Source: Endozoicomonas sp. 4G
Lineage (GTDB): Bacteria; Pseudomonadota; Gammaproteobacteria; Pseudomonadales; Endozoicomonadaceae
DNA: 64,000 nucleotides
Direction of reading: 5' to 3'
NCBI RefSeq assembly: GCF_023822025.1
Contig: NZ_CP082909.1
Coordinates: forward strand, 1,416,001 to 1,480,000
The number at the start of each line of letters is the position of its first letter. Position 1 is the stretch's first letter. The translations under genes were made by a program, and so were the position numbers. Positions 11,468 through 20,576 of this stretch are shown here, one piece after another. The notes under the pieces are model-generated. The model did not search any database. It was not told where the DNA came from and saw only the letters and a program-made list of their open reading frames with translations.

Positions 11468-11485
11468 TGTCAATGTAAATTGACA
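11468..11485. promoter_or_regulatory. Perfect inverted repeat (operator-like) just upstream of tdk
   Basis: TGTCAAT-gtaa-ATTGACA is a perfect 7-bp inverted repeat with a 4-base spacer, ending 14 bases before the tdk start codon. There is no T-run after it, so a terminator is unlikely. The size and symmetry suit a dimeric helix-turn-helix repressor, or a hairpin affecting translation of the TTG-initiated gene. The rest of the psuG-tdk gap (11229-11467) shows no other supported element. Confidence 0.5.
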
Positions 11486-11499
11486 AAGGTGCTCTGAAA

Positions 11500-12087
11500 T
11501 TGGCCTCATTCTATTTCTACTATTCGTCCATGGACTCGGGAAAGAGTACTTATCTGCTGCAGGCAGCGCATAATTACCAGTCGGCTGGTAAACGGGTGCT
11601 TTTGTTGACGCCAGCGGTAGACGACCGGTTTGGCAGAGGGAGGATTACCTCCCGAATTGGCCTTCAGAAAGATGCGTTGGCCATCGCTCAGCAAGATAAC
11701 CTTCTTCAGCAGATAACCCGTGAGCACGAAGAGCAAAGGTTGTCCTGTGTCATGATTGATGAAGCCCAGTTCCTGACGGAAGAACAGGTGTGGCAGCTCA
11801 GTGATGTGGTTGATGACCTGGGGTTGCCGGTGCTTTGTTTTGGTTTGCGTACCGATGCTTTCGGTCAGGCTTTCCCGGCCAGCGGTGTGCTTCTGGCGGT
11901 GGCTGATGAACTGTGTGAATTGAAAAGTATCTGCAAGAAGTGTGAGAAAAAGGCCAGTATGCAGGTGCGTCTGGATGCCGATGGCAATGTTGTCAACAGT
12001 GGCAGTCAGGTTCAGATTGGTGGCAACGACAGTTATCTTTCAGTTTGTAGGAAGCATTACAAAGAGCTGTTTGGTCGTCGGGTGTGA
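11500..12087 (+). CDS. tdk: Thymidine kinase (type II)
   Basis: Tdk (195 aa) phosphorylates thymidine in the salvage pathway. The P-loop is SSMDSGKSTYLLQ and the Walker B segment is VMIDEAQFL. Zinc-binding cysteines occur in the CKKC pair and in SVCRKHY near the C-terminus. The start is TTG: the next residues, ASFYFYYSSM, align with the E. coli start MAQLYFYYSAM, and aaaggt lies ten bases upstream. The use of TTG and the inverted repeat immediately upstream suggest low or controlled expression. Confidence 0.93.
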   Translation: MASFYFYYSSMDSGKSTYLLQAAHNYQSAGKRVLLLTPAVDDRFGRGRITSRIGLQKDALAIAQQDNLLQQITREHEEQRLSCVMIDEAQFLTEEQVWQLSDVVDDLGLPVLCFGLRTDAFGQAFPASGVLLAVADELCELKSICKKCEKKASMQVRLDADGNVVNSGSQVQIGGNDSYLSVCRKHYKELFGRRV

Positions 12088-12175
12088 TTATGGGTACAAA
12101 TGGCAGTGGATTCTGCTCATGGTAAACAGTTATATTATTGCTCCCTTCCGATAGATTGGATATTGCAGCTTTGTT

Positions 12176-12898
12176 ATGGACCTGAGCCTGTACCAGCTTT
12201 TAATAGCCATGCTTGTTGTTTTCCTGGGCTCTTTGGTTCAGGGCATGATCGGTTTCGGTATGGCGATAGTAGCTGCACCCATCCTCTATATCGTTGCACC
12301 TTCTCTGGTGCCGGGTACCCTGATCTGTATGGCTTTGTTTCTGTCCCTGCTGACAGCCAGAAAGTATCGGGGGGCGCTGGACCTGGCAGAAATGAAGTAT
12401 GCTGTGGCTGGCAGGGTTCCGGGTTCGTTGCTGGGGGCTTATCTTCTGCTGGTGGCCTCCAAAGATCACATGAGTCTTTTTATAGGCGCTGCTGTGCTTA
12501 TGGCGGTGTTTGCCAGTCTGTTTTCCGTAAAAGTTCGAGCGACTAAACTCAGCTTGTTTGTTGCGGGTGTTGTTTCGGGTGTGACAGGTACAACATCCTC
12601 TATTGGCGGACCTCCGGTGGCCCTGGTCATGCAGAATGAAACCGGGGACAAAATTCGGGCCAGTCTATCTATTTATTTCGTGTTCAGTAGTTTTATCTCA
12701 CTGATATTTCTCTCAGCCGGTGGCATGGTGGGTGTTCATGACGTTAAGAATGCCCTGGTGCTGCTTCCAGCCGTATTGCTGGGGAGTAAAATCGCTTCTC
12801 ATGTATCCCACCGCATTGATCAAAGAGTTATTCGTAATGCTTTGCTGGTGCTGTGCAGTATTGCCGGTGTCACTGCTATTGCTTCGGGTGTTCGATAG
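12176..12898 (+). CDS. TauE/SafE-family (DUF81) membrane transporter
   Basis: This 240-aa integral membrane protein has the TauE/SafE pattern of about seven or eight helices in two related halves. GSLVQGMIGFGMAIVAAPI lies in the first half and VSGVTGTTSSIGGPPVALVM in the second. The family exports or imports sulfoacetate, sulfite or other small anions. Nothing nearby fixes the substrate; metNIQ follows but beyond a strong terminator, so it is a separate unit. Confidence 0.85.
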   Translation: MDLSLYQLLIAMLVVFLGSLVQGMIGFGMAIVAAPILYIVAPSLVPGTLICMALFLSLLTARKYRGALDLAEMKYAVAGRVPGSLLGAYLLLVASKDHMSLFIGAAVLMAVFASLFSVKVRATKLSLFVAGVVSGVTGTTSSIGGPPVALVMQNETGDKIRASLSIYFVFSSFISLIFLSAGGMVGVHDVKNALVLLPAVLLGSKIASHVSHRIDQRVIRNALLVLCSIAGVTAIASGVR

Positions 12899-13032
12899 CC
12901 GGTCTTTTTGCCGGGAATTGCAGTTGACTTTATTTTTTGCGTCGTTTAGTCTTCGCGAAAATGCGCCGATTTGTCTTGGCTTGCGGGCGCACTAGAAATT
13001 CGGCTAAAAGAAGGGTTTGTGAACGAATTCGT

Positions 13033-13071
13033 AAAAAAACCACTCTGTTTAGCGCAGGGTGGTTTTTTTTT
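13033..13071 (+). terminator. Intrinsic terminator after the TauE/SafE gene
   Basis: An 11-bp stem, aaaccactctg pairing with cagggtggttt with one G-T pair, has a 7-base loop and is followed by a long T-run. It ends the TauE/SafE transcript about 65 bases before the metN start. The preceding gap has no supported ORF and no MetJ-like tandem boxes. Confidence 0.85.
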
Positions 13072-13135
13072 GCCCATGAAAAAGTAAAGCTCAGGCAACA
13101 TCCGCTGATTGGATCTGAATCAGCCAGGAGAAACG

Positions 13136-14167
13136 ATGATAGAACTGAAAAACCTTACCAAGGTGTTTACGGCAGGAGGTAAGGAGGTTAAGGCTCTGGA
13201 TGACATTAATCTCAGTGTGCCTGAAGGATCCATCTACGGTGTGATTGGCTCAAGTGGTGCTGGCAAAAGTACCTTGATACGCTGTGTCAATTTGTTAGAG
13301 CGTCCCAGCTCAGGTCAGGTAGTTGTGGACGGGCAGGAGCTTACTCAGCTGGCTGAAAAAGGGCTTCGTCTGGCTCGTCGCAACATAGGAATGATTTTCC
13401 AACACTTCAATCTACTGTCGAGCCGAACGGTTTACCAGAATATTGCGCTGCCACTGGAGCTGGCCGGTGCCAGCCAGCAGGACATTGAAGCAGCGGTGTT
13501 GCCACTGCTGGATTTGACCGGCTTGAAAGAAAAGCGGGACAGTTATCCTTCCCAGCTGTCAGGTGGCCAAAAGCAGAGGGTGGCCATTGCCCGAGCCCTG
13601 GCCAGTAAGCCTAAGGTGCTTTTGTGTGATGAAGCGACTTCCGCCCTGGATCCTCAGACGACGCGATCGATTCTGGCGCTTTTGAAAGATATTAATCGTG
13701 AGTTAAAGATTACGGTGCTGATTATTACTCATGAGATGGATGTGGTGAAAACGATTTGCGATCGGGTTGCCATATTAAGCCATGGTCAACTGATTGAGGA
13801 GAACGATGTTGAATCCTTTTTCCTGAATCCAAAAACGGAACTGGCGCGGGAATTTGTCCGCAGTGCCATTCATGAAAAGCCGGTAGCTGAAGTGGAAAGC
13901 CGTTTTCAATCAGAACCCACTGAAGGCTCAAGGCCAGTGGTACGGATTACCTTTATTGGGCAGCGGGTCGTACAGCCCTTGATTACCCGGGCAGCAAAGC
14001 AGTTTGGTACTGATTTTGTCATTCTGCAGGCCGACATTGAAACCGTTAATGGCAAATCCATGGGCTTTCTGATGGTGGAAATTATGGGTGAAGAGCCAGA
14101 CGTTGAGGCCTCCATGAAATTTCTTAAAGACAATGTACAGGTGGAGGTGGCGGGATATGTCTGCTGA
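13136..14167 (+). CDS. metN: Methionine ABC transporter ATP-binding protein MetN
   Basis: MetN (343 aa, the E. coli length) powers uptake of D- and L-methionine with MetI and MetQ. Walker A is [12 protein letters not shown], the signature is [15 protein letters not shown] and Walker B is [13 protein letters not shown]. The C-terminal NIL domain (about 270-343), an allosteric methionine sensor, contains VRITFIGQ and [13 protein letters not shown]. The ATG at 13136 has aggag five bases upstream; an earlier in-frame ATG lacks a ribosome site. It overlaps metI by 11 bases. Confidence 0.96.
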   Translation: MIELKNLTKVFTAGGKEVKALDDINLSVPEGSIYGVIGSSGAGKSTLIRCVNLLERPSSGQVVVDGQELTQLAEKGLRLARRNIGMIFQHFNLLSSRTVYQNIALPLELAGASQQDIEAAVLPLLDLTGLKEKRDSYPSQLSGGQKQRVAIARALASKPKVLLCDEATSALDPQTTRSILALLKDINRELKITVLIITHEMDVVKTICDRVAILSHGQLIEENDVESFFLNPKTELAREFVRSAIHEKPVAEVESRFQSEPTEGSRPVVRITFIGQRVVQPLITRAAKQFGTDFVILQADIETVNGKSMGFLMVEIMGEEPDVEASMKFLKDNVQVEVAGYVC

Positions 14168-14813
14168 TTCCTGGCTGCTCCTGGGCAAGGCACTCTGGGA
14201 AACGGTCTATATGACGGCGGTATCGGGTGGGCTCAGCTTCCTGTTTGGTATTCCTCTTGGTGTGTTGCTTTACATTACCCGACCGGGACGGATTAAAGAA
14301 AATGCGGCTTTGAATTCGGTGCTGGGTGCTATCGTTAACGCTACACGTTCGGTGCCGTTTATTATACTGCTGGTGGCGATCATTCCTCTGACTCGCCTGC
14401 TGGTAGGCACTTCGATCGGAACAACCGCTGCCATTGTGCCCCTGACCCTGGCGGCCATCCCATTTGTTGCCCGTATTGCTGAAGGTGCCATTAATGAAGT
14501 GCCTTCGGGGCTGGTGGAGGCCGCCCAGTCCATGGGCGCCACACCGTTGCAAATTGTCAGTCGGGTATTGCTGCCTGAAGCGCGTTCCGGACTGATTAAT
14601 GGTATGACCATTACTCTGGTGACCCTGGTCAGCTACTCGGCTATGGCAGGTGCCATTGGTGGTGGCGGTCTCGGTGACCTGGGGATTCGCTACGGCTACC
14701 AGCGTTTTGATGGGGTCATCATGCTCGCCACTGTAGTGGTTCTTATTGTGCTGGTGCAGCTGATACAGAGCATTGGCGACCGTTTGCAAAATTATTACGA
14801 CAGAACTCGCTGA
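14157..14813 (+). CDS. metI: Methionine ABC transporter permease MetI
   Basis: MetI (218 aa) forms the inner-membrane channel of the MetNIQ importer. It has five predicted membrane helices and the BPD_transp_1 coupling-loop motif EAAQSMGATPLQIVSRVLLPEA. The ATG at 14157 lies inside the end of metN and is preceded by ggagg. A start 24 bases upstream is in frame but would add charged residues before the first helix. The gene is translationally coupled to metN. Confidence 0.95.
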   Translation: MSADSWLLLGKALWETVYMTAVSGGLSFLFGIPLGVLLYITRPGRIKENAALNSVLGAIVNATRSVPFIILLVAIIPLTRLLVGTSIGTTAAIVPLTLAAIPFVARIAEGAINEVPSGLVEAAQSMGATPLQIVSRVLLPEARSGLINGMTITLVTLVSYSAMAGAIGGGGLGDLGIRYGYQRFDGVIMLATVVVLIVLVQLIQSIGDRLQNYYDRTR

Positions 14814-14851
14814 TTGCTGGCGAATTACATCATTGAATGGAGAAGTGAAGA

Positions 14852-15670
14852 ATGTTTGCAGTCAATAAAATAAAAGCCCTGGCAGGTGCGGCGCTGGTGG
14901 CCGCCAGTGTCCTGTTAACCGGTTGTGGCTCTGAGAATGCCTCAGAAGGTCCTTTGAAAGTGGGCGTTATGGCGGGCCCGGAAGCGGATGTCATGAAAGT
15001 CGCAGCAGACATCGCCAAAAAAGACCATGGTGTGGATGTTGAACTGGTCGAATTTTCTGACTATGTTTCTCCCAATGTGGCTCTGGCTGACGGTTCTATT
15101 GATGTTAACGCCTTTCAGCACAAGCCTTATCTGGACAGCATGATTCATGATCGTGGCTTCAAGCTGGCAGCGGTTGGCAATACTTTTATCTATCCGATTG
15201 GCGCATACTCCAAAAAAATCAAAAATATCAGTGAGCTTAAAGAGGGTGCCAAAGTGGCGATTCCTAACGACCCAAGTAATGAAGGTCGTACGCTGATCCT
15301 GCTGGATAAAAAGGGCTTAATTAAGCTGAAAGACGTTAACAATCTGGAGGCGACACCGGCTGACATTGTTAAAAATCCGAAAAAACTCCAGTTTATCGAG
15401 CTGGATGCAGCCCAATTGCCTCGCTCTCTGGATGACGTCGATCTGGCTTTTATCAACTCAACTTATGCAGTGCCAGCCGGTCTTCTGCCAGAGCGGGATG
15501 CACTGCTGGTTGAAGGTAAAGACTCCCCTTACGTTAACCTGATTGTGGCGCGTGAGGACAATAAAGACGATCCCCGTATCAAGGCGCTGGTCGAGTCTTA
15601 CCATACACCGGCTGTGGAAGAGAAAGCTAAGGAGTTGTTCAAGGGTAGTGCCATTCCTGGCTGGAAGTAA
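14852..15670 (+). CDS. metQ: Methionine-binding lipoprotein MetQ
   Basis: MetQ (272 aa) is the NlpA-family substrate-binding component. A lipoprotein signal with lipobox LTGC is present and the mature protein starts at the cysteine near residue 25. Typical strings are VGVMAGPEADVMKVAADIAKK, DVNAFQHKPYLD and the closing block IKALVESYHTPAVEEKAKELF. It lies 38 bases after metI with ggagaag as ribosome site and is followed by an intrinsic terminator, completing a metNIQ operon. Confidence 0.96.
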   Translation: MFAVNKIKALAGAALVAASVLLTGCGSENASEGPLKVGVMAGPEADVMKVAADIAKKDHGVDVELVEFSDYVSPNVALADGSIDVNAFQHKPYLDSMIHDRGFKLAAVGNTFIYPIGAYSKKIKNISELKEGAKVAIPNDPSNEGRTLILLDKKGLIKLKDVNNLEATPADIVKNPKKLQFIELDAAQLPRSLDDVDLAFINSTYAVPAGLLPERDALLVEGKDSPYVNLIVAREDNKDDPRIKALVESYHTPAVEEKAKELFKGSAIPGWK

Positions 15671-15677
15671 TTTCGGG

Positions 15678-15704
15678 AAAGCCCGGTGATTTTGTCGGGC
15701 TTTA
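15678..15704 (+). terminator. Intrinsic terminator of the metNIQ operon
   Basis: The stem aaagcccg pairs with cgggcttt across a loop of about ten bases, seven bases after the metQ stop. The T tail is short, so efficiency may be moderate. Confidence 0.75.
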
Positions 15705-15796
15705 TCGCGAAAGTTTCCGGAGCGCCTATTCCGCAGGGCGTAAAGTTTGATAAGATATCCCGTTATTTTCTGGGAGCCAGTAGGGCGGTCTTAAGT

Positions 15797-15862
15797 CCGA
15801 CAGGCTTCCGGTGTCGGCCCGTCAGGTCAGTGTGACTCATTCGAATTATGGGATCGAATGAG
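15797..15862 (+). promoter_or_regulatory. Structured leader of sspA with two perfect hairpins
   Basis: Upstream of sspA there are two perfect stem-loops: ccgaca/tgtcgg (15797-15802 with 15812-15817) and a 9-bp stem ctcattcga/tcgaatgag (15836-15844 with 15854-15862). A weaker gcgcc/gggcg pair lies just before, near 15722-15740. None is followed by a T-run, so they look like leader structures or protein sites rather than terminators. The segment 15791-15806 also shares a 16-base string with the region before secA. Confidence 0.45.
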
Positions 15863-15914
15863 CAGGCTGGCTCGCTCGGGAGTTCATTTCCTTTGCATGA
15901 GGCGGGGGTACTTC

Positions 15915-16550
15915 ATGGCTGTAGTTGCCAAAAAGTCATCCATGATTTTTTTCTCGAACCCATCTGACCATTACTGTCACAGGGTTCGTATTGTTCTGGC
16001 CGAAAAAGGGGTCGCGGTGGATATTCAGGATGTAAACCCTGAAAACCTGCCTCAGGAACTGTCTGATCTCAATCCGTATAACAGTCTTCCAACCCTGGTT
16101 GATCGTGAATTGGTGCTGTATGAACCAAGCGTTATGATGGAGTATCTGGACGAGCGTTTTCCTCATCCTCCCCTGTTGCCTGTTTATCCGGTCAGCCGTG
16201 CCCAGAGTCGTCTGATGATGCACCGCATCCAGAAAGACTGGTGCAGTCTGGTGGATATTATTACCGATCCAAAAACCAAAGAGACGCCCGCGGCCCGTGC
16301 TCGTAAAGAACTGCGTGAGAGCCTGCTGTCGGTGGCGCCTATTTTTGCTGAAAAGCCATTCTTTATGAGTGATGAATTTACCCTGGTGGACTGCTGTGTG
16401 GCCCCAATCCTGTGGCGGTTGCCAGCGATGGGTATTGAACTGCCCAAGCAGGGTCAGGCCATTCTGGATTATGCTGAACGTTTGTTTGAGCGTGAATCCT
16501 TCAAGGACAGCTTGTCTGAAATTGAAAAAGAGATGCGTGACACTCTTTGA
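15915..16550 (+). CDS. sspA: Stringent starvation protein A
   Basis: SspA (211 aa) is a glutathione-S-transferase-fold protein that binds RNA polymerase and alters transcription in stationary phase and acid stress. The thioredoxin-like N-terminal domain includes [19 protein letters not shown] and [18 protein letters not shown]. The helical C-terminal domain includes [17 protein letters not shown] use the ATG at 15915 with ggggg upstream; an earlier ATG would add 19 unsupported residues. sspB follows 100 bases downstream, the canonical pair. Confidence 0.94.
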   Translation: MAVVAKKSSMIFFSNPSDHYCHRVRIVLAEKGVAVDIQDVNPENLPQELSDLNPYNSLPTLVDRELVLYEPSVMMEYLDERFPHPPLLPVYPVSRAQSRLMMHRIQKDWCSLVDIITDPKTKETPAARARKELRESLLSVAPIFAEKPFFMSDEFTLVDCCVAPILWRLPAMGIELPKQGQAILDYAERLFERESFKDSLSEIEKEMRDTL

Positions 16551-16561
16551 TATAAGGCGAA

Positions 16562-16584
16562 CCCCGGCAGCACCACTGCCGGGG
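16562..16584 (+). other. Stable GC hairpin between sspA and sspB
   Basis: ccccggca pairs with tgccgggg around a 7-base loop, right after the sspA stop. No T-run follows, so it is not a canonical terminator. It could stabilise the sspA 3' end or reduce read-through into sspB. Confidence 0.55.
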
Positions 16585-16650
16585 CTAAAGAGTCTGGCCA
16601 GGCAGCATAAGTACTCAGCTGTCGGAAGTTGGCCCGGACGGAGAAAGAAT

Positions 16651-17112
16651 ATGACAATGACGAGCAGTCGCCCCTACATTGCCAGAGCTTTGTATGACTG
16701 GATTCTTGAAAATGACTGCACCCCTTACATCCTTGTGGATGCGGCCTGTAGAGGGGTAGAGGTGCCCAGGGAGTACGTTAACGACGGTCAGATCGTACTC
16801 AATATTTCTCCGGCAGCGGTGCGAGCCATGCATATGGGGAATGACATGATTACCTTTGATGGTCGGTTTGGCGGTGAGGCACTGACCATAGTGGTTCCTA
16901 TTGAAGCATTGATGGCGATCTATGCCCGCGAGAACGGCCAGGGTATGGTATTTGAAGTTGAACCCTTTGCTGAGTCGGAAGAGGGCGTGGCTCCTCACCT
17001 TGAGTTAGAGGCTGTATCGGGTCCCAAGTCTCAGAAAGCTTCTGGTAAAGAAGAAAAAGCTGACAAAACGCCCCGTAAGCCTGGCAGGTCACACCTGAAA
17101 GTCATTAAGTAA
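16651..17112 (+). CDS. sspB: ClpXP adaptor SspB
   Basis: SspB (153 aa) delivers ssrA-tagged proteins to ClpXP. The folded domain spans about residues 5-112 with SRPYIARALYDWILEN, VNDGQIVLNISPAAV and ITFDGRFGG. A flexible Lys/Glu-rich linker ends in the ClpX-binding tail RSHLKVIK. The ATG at 16651 follows ggagaaagaat. Layout and length match the family. Confidence 0.95.
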   Translation: MTMTSSRPYIARALYDWILENDCTPYILVDAACRGVEVPREYVNDGQIVLNISPAAVRAMHMGNDMITFDGRFGGEALTIVVPIEALMAIYARENGQGMVFEVEPFAESEEGVAPHLELEAVSGPKSQKASGKEEKADKTPRKPGRSHLKVIK

Positions 17113-17208
17113 GTTAAGTCTCATTAGCTAAAATGGCTTCGCTTCAGTGGCATGTTTTCGTTATTATTTCCTGGTATCTAATAATCGGAATGCTTAAAAG
17201 AGGTCTTG

Positions 17209-17811
17209 ATGAACCTGACAATTATCTGTGGCAGCCATCGTAAGGAATCTCAGAGTACTCGTATCGGTCATGTACTCAAAAAGCGTGTAGAAACATTGGC
17301 GCTGTTTGATCAGGTGGATATCCTTGATCTGGCAGAAAACCCTCTGCCGCTGTGGGATGAGTCCATCTGGTCTGGCAATGAAGAATGGAAGTCCCTTTTG
17401 GCTCCCTGGAGGGCTACTTTAAATGCCAGTGATGCCATCGTTGTGGTGGCACCGGAGTGGAACGGCATGGTTCCTTCCGGCCTGAAAAACTTTTTCCTGT
17501 TCTTTGGTCCTCAGCAATTAGGGCATAAGCCGGCTCTGATTGCTGCGGTGTCTGCTGGACAGGGTGGCTCTTACCCTGTCGTGGAGTTGCGTTCAAGCAG
17601 CTACAAGAACTGTCGCCTCTGCTACATTCCAGACCATCTTATTGTCCGCCATGTGGCTTCTGTGATGACCGGTGAAAATGCAGAAGCTGATCAGCATATG
17701 CAAGACCGTATGGATTACAGCCTTGCTGTCCTGAAAGAGTATGCAGTTGGCTTGAAAAGTGTGCGAGATAGCGGCGTTATTGACCATAAGACTTTTCGAA
17801 ACGGCATGTAA
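17209..17811 (+). CDS. NADPH-dependent FMN reductase family protein
   Basis: This 200-aa flavodoxin-like protein has the FMN-phosphate loop GSHRKESQSTRIG at the N-terminus and the second family motif VVVAPEWNGMVPSGLKNFF. These are characteristic of the NADPH-dependent FMN reductase / quinone reductase family. The ATG at 17209 has agagg five bases upstream. The substrate cannot be told from sequence; a general flavin or quinone reductase role is likely. It appears to be a single-gene unit. Confidence 0.82.
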   Translation: MNLTIICGSHRKESQSTRIGHVLKKRVETLALFDQVDILDLAENPLPLWDESIWSGNEEWKSLLAPWRATLNASDAIVVVAPEWNGMVPSGLKNFFLFFGPQQLGHKPALIAAVSAGQGGSYPVVELRSSSYKNCRLCYIPDHLIVRHVASVMTGENAEADQHMQDRMDYSLAVLKEYAVGLKSVRDSGVIDHKTFRNGM

Positions 17812-17972
17812 GCCCCATTCAGAGGGCGCTGATTGCGCTCTCTTTCTCTCCCCTTCGAAATAGTGCTTCTGTTGCCGAAATGTGCGCTTGATTGACAAGA
17901 AAATCGGGATTTCTGGTTGCAGACCCGAAATCTTTTCCTAAGCTGTGATGATGGTTTAGCAGGAGTTTTTTT

Positions 17973-18185
17973 ATGAAGCGCATTAACCTGATTCTTGTTT
18001 TAATCATCACCGTTCTTCTGGTTGGCTGTGCCAGCCCTCACGTTATTACCCTTAAAGACGGTCGTTCAATCACGACGAAAGATACTCCCCGTATGAAACC
18101 TGACGGATTCTATCAGTATGAAACGCTGGATGGTCTTGAGGCTAGCGTGAATGGTGATGAAGTCCTCGAAATTCATCAAAAATAA
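17973..18185 (+). CDS. YgdI/YgdR-like small lipoprotein (DUF903)
   Basis: This 70-aa lipoprotein has a signal peptide with lipobox LVGC and mature start at Cys19. The mature part contains ITLKDGRSITTKDTPRM and the FYQYETLDG segment, the SH3-like fold of the YgdI/YgdR family, of unknown function in the envelope. A ribosome site (aggag) precedes the ATG. It stands alone, convergent with grcA. Confidence 0.85.
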   Translation: MKRINLILVLIITVLLVGCASPHVITLKDGRSITTKDTPRMKPDGFYQYETLDGLEASVNGDEVLEIHQK

Positions 18186-18241
18186 TCTTTTTCTCAAAAG
18201 ATTGTTATGAAAGAGATGGCATAAGGAAGGATTGCAAAGCA

Positions 18242-18262
18242 GAGGAAAGCGGAGCTTTCCTC
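18242..18262. terminator. Perfect hairpin between the convergent YgdI-like gene and grcA
   Basis: gaggaaagc-gga-gctttcctc is a perfect 9-bp stem with a three-base loop, located between two converging stop codons. Neither strand has a proper T-run, so it may be a weak bidirectional terminator or a transcript-end stabiliser. A second small hairpin, aatctttt/aaaagatt, lies at 18184-18203. Confidence 0.5.
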
Positions 18263-18273
18263 TGGGGAGATGT

Positions 18274-18657
18274 TTACATCTCGCTGGTAAAGGTGCGGGT
18301 AATCACGTCGCGCTGTTGCTCAGGTGTCAGGGAGTTGAAACGAACAGCGTAACCGGAAACCCGAATGGTCAGAGAGGGGTACTTCTCAGGATTGGCTGCG
18401 GCTTCTTCCAGTTTCTCCCGGGACAGAACGTTAACGTTCAGGTGCTGCCCACCTTCCCGGATGGTTTTTTCTTCAAACGTCAGTTCAATCTCGCGACTTT
18501 CGAACGTACCCAGTTTTTCTACCGGTAGAACGGTGTCGTTTTCTAGCTCATCGCCTTTGGAGCAAATCAGACGGGCCTCTTTACTGGCTTCATCGATCAG
18601 CCAGATGGAGTTGACCAGAGCTTCATTTTCGCAGGAGGTGATTTGGATGCCTTTCAT
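18274..18657 (-). CDS. grcA: Autonomous glycyl radical cofactor GrcA
   Basis: GrcA (127 aa; YfiD) replaces the damaged C-terminus of pyruvate formate-lyase after oxygen exposure. The glycyl-radical motif [17 protein letters not shown] is present with Gly102 as the radical site. The N-terminal part resembles YfiD ([19 protein letters not shown]). No pflB is in the window. The upstream region has two tandem atcaa half-sites at 18719-18723 and 18728-18732, reminiscent of FNR/Anr halves, but no full consensus site. A second imperfect inverted repeat, aagtaa...ttactt, is at 18740-18757. Confidence 0.93.
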   Translation of the reverse strand: MKGIQITSCENEALVNSIWLIDEASKEARLICSKGDELENDTVLPVEKLGTFESREIELTFEEKTIREGGQHLNVNVLSREKLEEAAANPEKYPSLTIRVSGYAVRFNSLTPEQQRDVITRTFTSEM

Positions 18658-18811
18658 GATACGTCTTAATCCTTAATGATCTTGCGTTATGCAAGTTGGA
18701 GAAATTGGTTTACATCATATCAATCTCATCAAGCATATTAAGTAAGCAATATTACTTAGCTTATTAAATGTGTCACAGACTGGTGTGACTGTGCCAGCTC
18801 AAATGATGGGA

Positions 18812-19384
18812 CTACTGAATGTATTCGAAGACTTTAACTATTCTCTGAACACCGCCGGTGTTTCTGACAATATCAACCGCCGCCTGAGCCTGTGCGGGAG
18901 TGGTCAGTCCCATCAGGTAGACAGTGCCTTTTTCTGTATTGACCTTGATGCGGTCCGCAGAAACCTCCTCACTCTTGATCAGGTTCGCTTTCACTTTTGT
19001 CGTTAGCCAGGAGTCATTGCTCTGTTCCAGCAGGCTGGCGTTACTGTCTAAAGTGAGCTCGTTGTAAACCTTGTCAACTTCACTCACATTGCCGACGGTT
19101 TCTTCTGCAAGGCGCTTCAGCTCATTGCTGGCTACCTGGCCGATGAGCAGAACGGTGCCATTAAAGCTGACCACTTTAATTCGACTGTCTTTAAAGCGCT
19201 CATCGGTTTTTTGAATGTTAACAGCTGATATGGTTTCAATGGTTTGGTCGTCTATTAGGTTGCCCCACGAACGTTCGGTGGGGTCTGCACGGATGGGGTC
19301 TTCATTGACGCTGCCTACGATGGTCGAGCAGCCCCCCAGCAGAAACAGTGAGTTGGCTAAAATAAGGGCGCATAAACGCTTCAC
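18812..19384 (-). CDS. dolP: BON-domain outer-membrane lipoprotein DolP (YraP)
   Basis: This 190-aa lipoprotein has lipobox LGGC and two BON domains. The first contains DSRIKVVSFNGTVLLIGQV and the second IKVNTEKGTVYLMGLTT with a closing TGGVQRIVKVFEYI. In E. coli DolP supports BAM function and outer-membrane integrity. The start is GTG at 19384, with aggag eight bases upstream. It ends the lpoA-yraN-diaA-dolP series, the same order as in Pseudomonas aeruginosa. Confidence 0.92.
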   Translation of the reverse strand: MKRLCALILANSLFLLGGCSTIVGSVNEDPIRADPTERSWGNLIDDQTIETISAVNIQKTDERFKDSRIKVVSFNGTVLLIGQVASNELKRLAEETVGNVSEVDKVYNELTLDSNASLLEQSNDSWLTTKVKANLIKSEEVSADRIKVNTEKGTVYLMGLTTPAQAQAAVDIVRNTGGVQRIVKVFEYIQ

Positions 19385-19434
19385 CTTGTTATCTCCTGAC
19401 CGGTGATTTATTGAATGGAGTCTTGTGCTGAACG

Positions 19435-20022
<588 letters not shown>

Positions 20023-20189
20023 TCAAAATCCCGAATGGTTCGACATCGTGTCTTTCGCAATAGGCATGTTCTTTTGTTGAGGGCATTTGAAAATCGTGAA
20101 AGCCTTATGAATTTATGAGAAGTAGAAAAGGTTAGTTTACCGTGATTTTTTTTTCATTACCGCTTTTTATCTTTTTTATGTCGTTGGGT

Positions 20190-20576
20190 CTAAAAAATCC
20201 CCTTAATCCATTCTATATCCCCTTCGGAGTTTTCGTCACGGTGTGTCGATGAATGTTTGAGTAAAAGAGCATCAAAACGGCAAAGCCTGTGCTGATGCTG
20301 CGAGTGAAGGGCCAGAAAATGGCCAGCCGCTTTTCTGATTTTATGCTGCTTGTGGATGGTAATGGACTCGGCGGCAGAGCCGAATTGTGAGGGTGATCTG
20401 GAGCGAACTTCTATAAAAACCAGCGTTTCCCGGTCGAGCATGACCAGATCTATCTCTCCTGCTTTGCAGGCATAGTTTCTCTTGACCAGCTGCATCCCCC
20501 GGGTTTTGAGATAGCTCAAAGCCCGGTTTTCTGCAGAAAGCCCCTGTTTATTCTGAAGTTTTAATTGCCAGAACAT
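20190..20576 (-). CDS. yraN: YraN family (UPF0102) endonuclease-like protein
   Basis: YraN (128 aa) belongs to UPF0102, a Holliday-junction-resolvase-like nuclease fold of unknown role. Motifs are AENRALSYLKTRG, KAGEIDLVMLDRETLVFIEVR with the E-xD-ExK arrangement of restriction-like nucleases (here ExR), and SAAESITIHKQHKIRKAA. Its start lies 29 bases inside the end of lpoA, so it is coupled. The 170-base gap to diaA is AT-rich with T-runs near 20144-20178 and no ORF. Confidence 0.9.
   Translation of the reverse strand: MFWQLKLQNKQGLSAENRALSYLKTRGMQLVKRNYACKAGEIDLVMLDRETLVFIEVRSRSPSQFGSAAESITIHKQHKIRKAAGHFLALHSQHQHRLCRFDALLLKHSSTHRDENSEGDIEWIKGIF

Noticed and set aside
12899-13032. Possible tRNA or small RNA in the gap before metN
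   Set aside because: There is a short tgcgcc/ggcgca pairing, but no cloverleaf, no T-loop GTTC and no CCA end.
16562-16584. Hairpin after sspA as an intrinsic terminator
   Set aside because: The stem is strong but no T-run follows on the plus strand, so I list it as a structural hairpin only.
18719-18732. FNR/Anr site upstream of grcA
   Set aside because: Only two tandem atcaa half-sites in the same orientation are present; the full TTGAT-N4-ATCAA palindrome is missing, so I mention it only as a hint.
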